22,262 nt of DNA from CAZRDB01 sp964598695 (GTDB lineage: Bacteria; Armatimonadota; Zipacnadia; UBA1398), in contig CAZRDB010000067.1 in NCBI GenBank assembly GCA_964598695.1, positions 1 to 22,262 on the forward strand, in the 5' to 3' direction. Positions within the stretch are counted from its first letter, which is position 1. The number at the start of each line of letters is the position of its first letter. The notes below the pieces were generated by a model, which made no database searches, was not told where the DNA came from, and saw nothing but the letters and a program-made list of their open reading frames with translations. Position numbers and translations under genes: made by a program. Below are positions 15,914-22,262 of this stretch, piece by piece.

Positions 15914-17290
15914 CTACCGCCACCCGCCCGGGGGTCCCGAGGGGAAGCCGGGCGGCTGTCCCGGGCCCATGCCCGAGGGCGGGCCGAAGCTCGGGTCGAA
16001 CTGCGGGCCGTCGAACGAGGGACCGTTCATCATCTGGGTCGGAGCCCCGCGCTGGATCCCCGTGGGCGTCAGGTTGCGCCAACTGAGCCCGCTCTTGGCG
16101 AGGAGGGAGCCCATGCACAGGCAGAAGACCACCGTGAAGGCCACCGTGGGGATCAGGGCCGCGATCAGCCCCTTCCACCACTCGATCTCGTGCAGCCGCG
16201 AGAAGCCGATGACCATCACCGCGATCGTCCACGGTGTGGCGGCCAGAGAGAGCAGCATCGCGACGACTGCCAGCGCGGGAACGGCGGCCTGGATGAGCCC
16301 GCCCACCACCCCGACGAGGAGGCCCGGAACGACCGAGTAGACGCACGCCCGGAACGTCGCCGGGTAGTCGCCCTTCGGCCCGAACATCAGCAGGCAGACG
16401 TGGTAGATCGCGGCCGCGACGAACTGAAGGCCGGCGGCGAGAGGGATCGCCACGACGGCCGTGACACACAGGACGCCAACCATCGCGCCCAGGCCGTAGG
16501 CCTGCCCGCCCCCCGCCCCGTGCGGCGACCGGAGAAGCGTGATGGCGCCAAACACCGTCTGGAACCCAAGGCCGATGGCCACGGCGACCATGAAGAACGT
16601 GATCGGAGCCGCGAAACCCCTGTAGCCGCGGAGCGAGTCGAAGAACGAGACCGGCTCGGTAACGATCGATAGGACGTTCTCGAGTGACCAACCGCCCGGA
16701 TCGTCCCCCTGCGCCACGGGGCGCGGGAGCGGACCCGGGCCCTGCGGCGGGTAGCCGGGAGGCGGGGCGCCCGGCGGCGCCGGTGGGGTCTCCCACGGCG
16801 CGAGGGGCTCCGAGGGGCGCCCCGGACGGGGGCCCTCGTCGATCAGGGCGTCCCAGTGGTCGGCCGAGCCCGCCTCGGGCGCCGCCCCTCCGGGCTCCGG
16901 CGGGACCGGCTTGCCCTGCTCGATCAGCTTGGCCATCGCGCGGTGTGTCCCCGCCTGCGCCTTGGTGTTGGAGGGGTCGAGCTTCGCGAGCGCGCGCCAG
17001 GCGACCAGGGCTTCCTCCCAGGCGCCGGTCGCCTCGCAGGCCGTGCCGAGGTTCTGCTGGGCCGCCTTGCTCTCAGGCCTCAGCCGGACCGCCGACTGCA
17101 GCGCGGCTACGCCGTCGGGCAGCAGCCCGTTGCGGCACAAGCCGATCCCGAGAACGAGGTAGGCGTCGGCGTCCTGCGGGTTCGCGGCAATGGCCTGTCG
17201 GGCGCTCGCGAGGGCTTCGTCGACGCGCCCCTCCTTGAGATGCTCCTTCGCGATCCTGCAGTGCTCTCCGCTCGGTGGTCCCGCTCCCAT
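15914..17290 (-). CDS. TPR plus Yip1-like multi-spanning membrane protein
   Basis: This 458-residue protein is the only real gene on the - strand. Residues 8-120 form about three TPR repeats (for example EGRVDEALASARQAIAANPQ and GAWEEALVAWRALAKLDPSN). A long Pro/Gly-rich linker (125-200) follows. Residues 203-400 resemble a bacterial Yip1 domain: VTEPVSFFDSLRGYRGFAAPITFF then about five hydrophobic segments. The tail (415-458) is again Pro/Gly-rich. The start is taken at the ATG complementary to 17288-17290, because GGGAGG lies 10 bases upstream; an ATG at 17308 is in frame but poorly placed. Cytoplasmic TPRs joined to a membrane domain suggest a scaffold, but the role is unknown. It is divergent from the marR operon across a 253-bp gap. 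Confidence 0.82.
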   Translation of the reverse strand: MGAGPPSGEHCRIAKEHLKEGRVDEALASARQAIAANPQDADAYLVLGIGLCRNGLLPDGVAALQSAVRLRPESKAAQQNLGTACEATGAWEEALVAWRALAKLDPSNTKAQAGTHRAMAKLIEQGKPVPPEPGGAAPEAGSADHWDALIDEGPRPGRPSEPLAPWETPPAPPGAPPPGYPPQGPGPLPRPVAQGDDPGGWSLENVLSIVTEPVSFFDSLRGYRGFAAPITFFMVAVAIGLGFQTVFGAITLLRSPHGAGGGQAYGLGAMVGVLCVTAVVAIPLAAGLQFVAAAIYHVCLLMFGPKGDYPATFRACVYSVVPGLLVGVVGGLIQAAVPALAVVAMLLSLAATPWTIAVMVIGFSRLHEIEWWKGLIAALIPTVAFTVVFCLCMGSLLAKSGLSWRNLTPTGIQRGAPTQMMNGPSFDGPQFDPSFGPPSGMGPGQPPGFPSGPPGGWR

Positions 17291-17447
17291 GGTCGAAGGG
17301 CCTCCCATCGCCTCGTCCGCCAACCGCACACGCCAGGACACAGTGATACCGTCGTCGAGCGGTTCGGGATGACGCCGGCGTCGGCCTTCTTCGCTTGTGC
17401 GCACGGCGCAGGTGCGGCGGCTCGGGGGGCGAATTGTGGAGTTTCTG

Positions 17448-17476
17448 TTGAGTTTGCCAACTGTTGTGTGTGTCAT
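17448..17476 (+). promoter_or_regulatory. Candidate promoter of the marR efflux operon
   Basis: TTGAGT (17448-17453) and TGTCAT (17471-17476) are separated by exactly 17 bp. Each matches 4 of 6 consensus positions for -35 and -10. The segment 17433-17475 is the most AT-rich part of the gap between the divergent genes. The -10 lies inside a dyad that looks like a MarR operator. No convincing promoter was found for the opposite gene in this gap. Confidence 0.45.
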
Positions 17477-17487
17477 GCGTCTGACAC
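17470..17487. promoter_or_regulatory. Candidate MarR operator
   Basis: GTGTCATGCGTCTGACAC is an 18-bp site with perfect 6-bp arms (GTGTCA and TGACAC) around a 6-bp centre. MarR-family repressors usually bind dyads of about 16-20 bp near their own promoter. This one covers the candidate -10 and sits 56 bp before the marR start. A second small palindrome, CAACTGTTG, is at 17458-17466. Confidence 0.5.
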
Positions 17488-17543
17488 CGCGTTCGGCTAC
17501 TGCCGTGACGGGTGCGGCGCGCAGGCGGCCCGAGAGAGCAGGG

Positions 17544-18047
17544 ATGGCGACGGAACGGGAATCCGCACCCGCGGAGCTGGAGACGAGCATCGGTCGCAAC
17601 ATCGCCGTGCTGCATCGGCACGGCAGGGGCTTCTTCGGACCGCGACTGGCCGAGTACGGTCTGCCGGGTCCGGCCCTGCCGATCCTGCTGCAGATCCTGC
17701 GGAAGCCGGGCCGCAACCAGGACGACATCGCCCGACGGTCGTTCGTCGACAAGACGCATCTCTCCCGGATGCTGACGACGCTCGAGCAGCTCGGGTACGT
17801 CCGGCGGAGCATCGACCCCGACGACTCGCGCGTGAAGCGCGTCGAGCCGACCGATCGGGCGCGCGAACTGAAGCCCGTTCTGGAGCAGTGGCTCCACGAG
17901 TGGAACGCCATCCTTCGAAGCGGCCTGACCGAGGAAGAGCAGCGGCAAGTCTCCGAGCTGCTGCATCGGATGGCCGCGACGGCCCGGCAGGCGCTTCGGG
18001 CCGAGCGCGGCGAACCGGAGTGCGACCGTCCCGCGCGGGACGCCTGA
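17544..18047 (+). CDS. MarR-family transcriptional regulator
   Basis: This 167-residue protein is a winged helix-turn-helix regulator of the MarR family, which acts as a dimer and commonly represses efflux genes until a small ligand binds. The DNA-binding region is at about 55-102: GRNQDDIARRSFVDKTHLSRMLTTLEQLGYV and then the wing, RRSIDPDDSRVKRVEPT. The DxRxK-type wing pattern is intact (DDSRVKRV). Flanking helices (15-50 and 105-150) form the dimer part. ATG at 17544 follows GAGAG (17532-17536); longer upstream starts in frame would run through the promoter region. It is 46 bp from the adaptor gene, so it probably controls the efflux operon and itself. Confidence 0.92.
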   Translation: MATERESAPAELETSIGRNIAVLHRHGRGFFGPRLAEYGLPGPALPILLQILRKPGRNQDDIARRSFVDKTHLSRMLTTLEQLGYVRRSIDPDDSRVKRVEPTDRARELKPVLEQWLHEWNAILRSGLTEEEQRQVSELLHRMAATARQALRAERGEPECDRPARDA

Positions 18048-18093
18048 GACCCGCTCGCTAGGCAGAGCGTGATCGTGACAACGGAGTGAGAGC

Positions 18094-20181
18094 ATGAAGC
18101 GGCGAGTGATCTGGATCGTGGCCCTGGTCGTGGTCCTGGCGGGTACGTTCCTGACGGTGCGGGCGGTCCGCGCGCGCTCTGACGCGGGCAAGCCGAAGCT
18201 CGACGGCGAGCCGGTCGCCGCGGAGCGCGGAGTCGTCCGGAAGAGCGTCTCGGCCGACGGCACGCTCCGGGCGCTCACCACCGTCGACGTGAAGTCGTAC
18301 GCCGGCGGTAAGGTCGAGGTGCTTGCCGTCGAGCTGGGCGACCGCGTGAAAGCCGGCGACCTGGTCGCCGTGATCGACCCGACCGACAGCCGCACAACCC
18401 ACCAGCAGGCGGTGGCCGACCTGACCGTCGCGAAGGCCAACCTCTCGAAGGCCCTGGCCAACATGCGGGTGCAGCGCACGCTGACCGATGCCGACATCGC
18501 GAGCGCGGTCGCCGGGCAGACGAGCGCCGTCACGCAGCTCGCACAGCTTCAGGAGGCGACGCAGCCGCGCACCCGGGCCGAGGCGAAGGCCGCGGTCGAA
18601 GAGGCAACGGCCTCGCTCGACGCCGCGCTGAAGGACCTGGACCGGATCCGCGACGCCTCGCAGCCCCAGTCGCGCACCGAGGCCCAGTCGTCGCTCGAGC
18701 GCTACACGGCGGCCGTCCGGACGGCCCAGAAGGAACTCGAGAGCCTGAAGGGCGCCTCGCAGCCGCAGACCGTCGTCGAGATGAAGGTCGCGGTCGACCG
18801 GGCACGGGCGGCGCGCGACGCGGCGAAGGAGAGCCTGGCGCGGCTCGAGCAGGCAGGCCATCCGCAGGCGCGCGTGGAGGCCCAGGGCAACCTGGCCCGC
18901 ACCCGCAGTCAGCTCGAGGTCGCGGCGAAGGAGCTGGAGCGGATGACGTCGCTCCGGGAGAAGGGCTTCGTCTCGAAGAGCGAGCTGGAGGCCGCCCAGA
19001 GCAGCCTCGAAGCGGCGCAGGCCGAGTACAACAACGCCGAGGAGGCGACGGCGACGATCGGCGCCGACCAAGCCTCGCAGATCCGCGCCGCCCAGCTCAC
19101 GGTGGCCCAGTACGAGGCCGATCTCCAGGCGGCCGAGGAGCGCTGGCGCCAGCTCGCCCCGCAGCAGTCGGCCGAGCTGGAGGCCGCGCAGGCCAAGCTC
19201 ACCCAGGCGCGCGCCGACCTCGCGGCGGCCGAGAAGAAGTGGACCACGATCGACAACCAGCAGTCGCTCGAGCTGCGCGTCGCCGAGGCGAAGGTCGTCC
19301 AGGCGCAAGCATCGCTCAGCTCGGCGCAGGAGCGTTGGCGGATCCTCGACCGCGAGCAGCAGACCGAGACCGAGGCGCAGGAGAGCCGGGTTGCGGAGGC
19401 CCAGGCCGCGCTGCTCAAGGCGAAGGCGAACGCCGTCGAGAACGAGCTGCGCAAGGCGGAGGCCGACAGCGCGCGCGCCTCGGTCGTGAAGGCGCAGGCC
19501 CAGGTGCAGAATGCCGCGATCATGCTCGGCTACACGACGATCGTGGCGCCCCGCGACGGCGTGATCCTCACCAAGAGCGTGGAGGAGGGCACGATCATTA
19601 CCTCGGGCCGTTCCTCCGTCACGAGCGGCACCACACTCGTGCAGCTCGGCGACCTCTCCCGCATCTTCGCCGACGTGCAGGTCGATGAGGCCAACCTCGG
19701 CGACATCCAGGAGGGCCAGCGCGTCGAGACGCGCGTCGAGGCCTACAGTGAGGAGAGCGTCGAGGGCAAGGTGACCAAGGTCGCGCCCCTCGCAACCACC
19801 ACGAGCAACGTCACGACCGTCCTGGTCGAGGTCGAGATCCAGCATCCCGACGAGCGCTTCCTGCCCGGGCTCACCGTCTCCTGCGACTTCGTCGTGGCAC
19901 AGGTGGAGGACGCCCTGTTCGTCCCCCGCCGGGCCGTCGCCAACGTCGCCAACGGCGAGGGCACCGTGAAGGTGATGCAGCCCGATGGCACGGCGACGGA
20001 GACCCCGGTCAAGGTCGGCCTGCAGGGCGACGATTCGACGGAGATCCTCGAGGGGCTCACCGAGGGGACGTCGGTCCTGCTGCCCAGGCTGGGGGCGGGC
20101 ATCCAGGCGGCGTCCGACAGCCACGGCAAGGAGATGGGCCGACGCATGGGCGGCGGCGGCTTCACGGCGGGCGGCCGGTAA
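18094..20181 (+). CDS. Periplasmic adaptor (membrane-fusion protein) with very long repeat-built hairpin
   Basis: This adaptor (HlyD/MacA type) would link an inner-membrane transporter to the outer-membrane TolC channel. It is 695 residues, against about 350-450 for most MacA-type proteins. An N-terminal membrane anchor (4-25) is followed by the first half of a lipoyl-like domain (about 66-100, VKAGDLVAVIDPTDS). A huge helical hairpin covers about 105-485. The second lipoyl half (YTTIVAPRDGVILTKSVEEGT) and beta-barrel domains (FADVQVDEANLGDIQEGQRV, LPGLTVSCDFVV) follow, with a Gly-rich tail. The extra length is repeats: four 33-residue units at 152-283 and three 32-residue Trp-anchored units at 320-415. 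ATG follows GGAG (18083-18086) at 7 bases. Next comes the permease, 30 bp on. Confidence 0.92.
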   Translation: MKRRVIWIVALVVVLAGTFLTVRAVRARSDAGKPKLDGEPVAAERGVVRKSVSADGTLRALTTVDVKSYAGGKVEVLAVELGDRVKAGDLVAVIDPTDSRTTHQQAVADLTVAKANLSKALANMRVQRTLTDADIASAVAGQTSAVTQLAQLQEATQPRTRAEAKAAVEEATASLDAALKDLDRIRDASQPQSRTEAQSSLERYTAAVRTAQKELESLKGASQPQTVVEMKVAVDRARAARDAAKESLARLEQAGHPQARVEAQGNLARTRSQLEVAAKELERMTSLREKGFVSKSELEAAQSSLEAAQAEYNNAEEATATIGADQASQIRAAQLTVAQYEADLQAAEERWRQLAPQQSAELEAAQAKLTQARADLAAAEKKWTTIDNQQSLELRVAEAKVVQAQASLSSAQERWRILDREQQTETEAQESRVAEAQAALLKAKANAVENELRKAEADSARASVVKAQAQVQNAAIMLGYTTIVAPRDGVILTKSVEEGTIITSGRSSVTSGTTLVQLGDLSRIFADVQVDEANLGDIQEGQRVETRVEAYSEESVEGKVTKVAPLATTTSNVTTVLVEVEIQHPDERFLPGLTVSCDFVVAQVEDALFVPRRAVANVANGEGTVKVMQPDGTATETPVKVGLQGDDSTEILEGLTEGTSVLLPRLGAGIQAASDSHGKEMGRRMGGGGFTAGGR
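18547..18942 (+). repeat. Four tandem 33-residue repeats in the adaptor's first hairpin arm
   Basis: Residues 152-184, 185-217, 218-250 and 251-283 are consecutive units of exactly 33 residues (99 bp each). Each begins with a hydrophobic residue followed by a short loop-like motif (LQEATQP, IRDASQP, LKGASQP, LEQAGHP). A helix rich in Ala, Glu, Lys and Arg follows, ending in Leu plus two residues. The proline is the seventh residue of every unit. The repeats are diverged at DNA level, so they are old. Confidence 0.9.
19051..19338 (+). repeat. Three tandem 32-residue repeats in the adaptor's second hairpin arm
   Basis: Units of 32 residues end in Trp351, Trp383 and Trp415 (EERW, EKKW, QERW). 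Each has a run such as LEAAQAKLTQARADLAAAE, preceded by Gln-rich starts (APQQS, DNQQS). The period differs by one residue from the 33-residue units of the opposite arm. Confidence 0.85.
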
Positions 20182-20211
20182 CATGGGCGCCCCGCCGAGA
20201 GGACGTGAGGC

Positions 20212-21450
20212 GTGAGACTCTGGGAATCCATCCTCGTTGCACTGGAAGCCATCGCGGCGAACCGCCTGCGGTCGGGCCTCACCATGCTGGGTCTGATCTT
20301 CGGCGTCGGCGCCGTCATCGCCGCCGTCTCGCTTACCGAGGGCGCGAAGATCGCGACCCTCAAGCGGTTCGAGGCGATGGGCACCAATACGATCACGATC
20401 CGGCCCGGCCAGGCCGGGCGGGGGCCGATCGGCGGCGGCATGGGATCGCAGTCCACCCTGACGATCGACGATGCCGAGGCGATCGCGCGCGAGGTGCGCG
20501 AGGTCGTCACGGTGGCCCCGCAGGTCAACGGCTCCGCGCAGGTCGTTGCAGGCGACAACAACACGAACACCTCGATCCTGGGCACGACGCCCGGCAGCGA
20601 GCAGGCGGAGAACTACAAGATCCAGGAGGGGACATTCATCACCGACCTCGATGTCGCCAAGCGGCGCAAGGTGGCCGTGGTTGGGGCGACGGTGGTCAAG
20701 AACCTCTTCGGACCGGGCCAGAAGGTCACCGGCAGCGAGATCCGCATCGCCGGCAGCACCTTCCGGATCATCGGCCAGTACGCCCCCAAGGGCGCGATGG
20801 GCTTCCGCGATCCGGACGACCAGATCGTGATCCCGGTGACGACGGCGCTCCAGCGCGGCATCGGACGCCGGGGGGGGATCCCGCGCGCCCGGGACACCGT
20901 CAACGCGATCGTCGTCCAGGTCCACAGCATGGAGCAGTCGACCCGGGCGCAGGAGGCGATCACCGAGCTGCTGCGCAGTCGCCACCGGATCCGCGCCTCC
21001 GAGCCGGCCGACTTCCAGATCATGTCGGTCGCCGACGTCGTCGAGGGCGCGACCGAGGCCAACAAGCTGATGACCGTGCTGTTCAGCTCGATCGCGGCGG
21101 TCTCGCTCGTCGTCGGCGGCATCGGCATCATGAACATCATGCTGGTCTCCGTGACCGAGCGAACGCGCGAGATCGGCCTCCGCAAGGCGGTCGGCGCCAC
21201 CCCCCGCGACATCATGAGCCAGTTCCTCATCGAAGCCCTGACGCTCAGCACCACCGGGGGACTCCTGGGGGTGGGGGCCGGGATCGGCACGGTCCCCATT
21301 GTCGCGAAGCTCGGCCTCACCGCGAAGATCCCGTTCGAGTGGGTCTTCATCTCCTTCTCGTTCGCAGCCGCCGTCGGCATCGTCTTCGGGCTCCTGCCGG
21401 CGCGGAAGGCGGCCTCGCTGGCCCCCGTGGAGGCGTTGCGCTATGAGTGA
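20212..21450 (+). CDS. MacB/FtsX-type ABC transporter permease without ATPase domain
   Basis: This 412-residue protein is the membrane subunit of a MacB-like ABC transporter. The first membrane helix is at about 22-43 (SGLTMLGLIFGVGAVIAAVS). A large periplasmic domain follows (about 50-270). Three C-terminal helices carry the FtsX signatures SVTERTREIGLRKAVGAT and LPARKAASLAPVEALRYE. Unlike MacB of E. coli, it has no N-terminal nucleotide-binding domain, and no separate ATPase gene lies between it and the adaptor, so an ATPase must come from elsewhere, perhaps downstream of the window. The GTG start is preceded by G-rich sequence (GAGAGGA at about 20198). Its stop overlaps the following TolC-like gene by 8 bp, which suggests coupled translation. 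Confidence 0.94.
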   Translation: MRLWESILVALEAIAANRLRSGLTMLGLIFGVGAVIAAVSLTEGAKIATLKRFEAMGTNTITIRPGQAGRGPIGGGMGSQSTLTIDDAEAIAREVREVVTVAPQVNGSAQVVAGDNNTNTSILGTTPGSEQAENYKIQEGTFITDLDVAKRRKVAVVGATVVKNLFGPGQKVTGSEIRIAGSTFRIIGQYAPKGAMGFRDPDDQIVIPVTTALQRGIGRRGGIPRARDTVNAIVVQVHSMEQSTRAQEAITELLRSRHRIRASEPADFQIMSVADVVEGATEANKLMTVLFSSIAAVSLVVGGIGIMNIMLVSVTERTREIGLRKAVGATPRDIMSQFLIEALTLSTTGGLLGVGAGIGTVPIVAKLGLTAKIPFEWVFISFSFAAAVGIVFGLLPARKAASLAPVEALRYE

Positions 21451-22262
21451 TCTCCACTCCCCCCCCCGGCTCCGTGCCGTGGTGCTCCTCCTCGCGCTCT
21501 CGCTGCTGTACGCGGCGGGAGCCGGAGCGCAGGACCAGCCGCCGGTCGCCCCCGACCTCCCTCCCGACGGCTGGAGCCTCGAGATGTGCGTCGCCGCGGC
21601 CCTGCGCGGCAACCCGGCCGTGGCGATCGCGCGGGCGTCGATCTGGTCGTCGGAGGCGGCGATCGACCGGGCCCGCAGCGACCAGTACCCCCAGGTCACC
21701 GCCGACGCCTCGGCGACGGCCGGCAGCTCCTCCGCCAGTACCGGCCCCTGGACGACCACCTCCTCGAATCTCGGCGTGGGCGTCGACTGGACCTTCTGGG
21801 AGACCGGCCGCCACGACACCGACATGCAGAGCCGCTCGAACCTCGACGCCTCCCGGATGGACTACGCCGACGTGCTCCAGTCGCTCGTCGAGGAGGTGGC
21901 GGTCGACTACTACGCGGTGCTCGCGTCGCGCGAGCTGGTCGCCGTGGCCGAGGACGGGCTGCGCGCCTCCGAGCAGCAGCTCGCCGAGGTGCTGGCGCGG
22001 ATCGCGGACGGCGACCTCGCCGAGGTGGAGCAGTACTCGGCCGAGGCCGACCGCGCATCGGCCGAGCTGGACCTGATCGACGCGCGCACCGGCGAGCAGC
22101 TCGCGCTCGCGAACCTGCGCAACGCGATCGCGCTGGACCGCGCCGAGGCGTTCTCGGTGCGCGCAGACGCCCTGTACGGCGACTGGCAGGCCCGGGCGCG
22201 GGGGGAGGCGCGCGCGCGCGGCGCGGCCGGGCGGCGCCCCCTGGGCTCGCGGCCGGCGTCGG
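21443..22262 (+). CDS. TolC-family outer-membrane efflux protein, 3'-truncated
   Basis: The ATG at 21443 lies inside the last codons of the permease gene. The frame is open to the end of the window, giving at least 273 residues. A signal peptide is visible (RAVVLLLALSLLYAAGAGA, cleaved near residue 28-30). Then comes a TolC-like start, WSLEMCVAAALRGNPAVAIARAS, the beta segment SSNLGVGVDWTFWETGRHD, and helical coils with VEEVAVDYYAVLASRELVAVAEDGL. These fit an outer-membrane factor that docks onto the adaptor. The last 25 residues turn into an Ala/Arg/Gly-rich stretch unlike the family, so the final 70 bases or so may contain sequence errors. A run of nine Cs lies at 21459-21467 near the start. 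Confidence 0.88.
   Translation, partial: MSDLHSPPRLRAVVLLLALSLLYAAGAGAQDQPPVAPDLPPDGWSLEMCVAAALRGNPAVAIARASIWSSEAAIDRARSDQYPQVTADASATAGSSSASTGPWTTTSSNLGVGVDWTFWETGRHDTDMQSRSNLDASRMDYADVLQSLVEEVAVDYYAVLASRELVAVAEDGLRASEQQLAEVLARIADGDLAEVEQYSAEADRASAELDLIDARTGEQLALANLRNAIALDRAEAFSVRADALYGDWQARARGEARARGAAGRRPLGSRPAS

Noticed and set aside
15914..17911. N-terminally extended form of the TPR/Yip1-like protein
   Set aside because: The extension would run across the marR gene and its promoter. The ATG at 17290 has a ribosome site and starts just before the TPR region.
18058..21825. Open frame of 1255 codons on the - strand opposite the efflux genes
   Set aside because: It is low-complexity and rich in Arg, Leu, Gly and Asp, crosses several clear genes on the other strand, and contains no domain I recognise.
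1..22262. CRISPR arrays, tRNA or rRNA genes, insertion sequences, integrases, prophage
   Set aside because: None seen on either strand by reading; the only tandem repeats noted are the coding repeats in the adaptor gene.

Overview
The window is about 22 kb of very GC-rich bacterial DNA, gene-dense, with many GTG/TTG starts. It suggests a flagellated, two-membrane (diderm) bacterium. There is a CheC/CheD-type chemotaxis set with a YvyF-like flagellar zinc protein, an efflux operon ending in a TolC-type outer-membrane protein, a long B12-dependent ribonucleotide reductase under NrdR-like boxes, and a URO-D-family protein next to a DUF3160 protein. This mix would fit a lineage such as Armatimonadota or another uncultured diderm phylum, but the phylum is a guess. 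The 10-base N run with low-complexity sequence beside it suggests a draft or metagenome assembly.

Layout. (1) 3-1100: the 3' part of a ComEC/Rec2-type DNA-uptake channel. (2) 1101-4758: a regulatory region (two NrdR-like boxes 32 bp apart, a TTGACA-17-TACTCT promoter, a structured leader) and nrdJ. (3) 4846-11720, all on the + strand: a motility and chemotaxis cluster. Its order is FlgN-like protein, cheC, cheD (overlapping), YvyF-like protein, HDOD protein, cheB (split by an assembly gap), cheR, cheY, a J-domain/CheW fusion, and a STAS protein. CheB, CheR, CheC, CheD and CheY form the adaptation and phosphorelay part of a Bacillus/Thermotoga-like circuit. CheA, receptors and an ordinary CheW are not in the window. 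(4) 11758-15845: URO-D-family protein, secreted DUF3160 protein and rubrerythrin, closed by a 34-bp perfect palindrome. (5) 15914-17290, - strand: a TPR plus Yip1-like membrane protein. (6) 17544-22262, + strand: a MarR regulator with a promoter/operator upstream, then a membrane-fusion adaptor, a MacB/FtsX-type permease without an ATPase, and the start of a TolC-family gene cut by the window edge. This looks like one MarR-controlled tripartite efflux operon.

The most unusual items are the J-domain/CheW fusion, in which the usual CheW NLRG motif reads SYNR; the adaptor's very long hairpin, built from four exact 33-residue repeats on one arm and three 32-residue Trp-anchored repeats on the other; and the cheB gap, where both flanks encode the same motif, so the gap is probably an artefact rather than missing sequence. 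No tRNA, rRNA, CRISPR array, transposase or integrase was seen. No gene-free stretch exceeds 300 bases; the longest are 1101-1344 and 17291-17543, and both are described.
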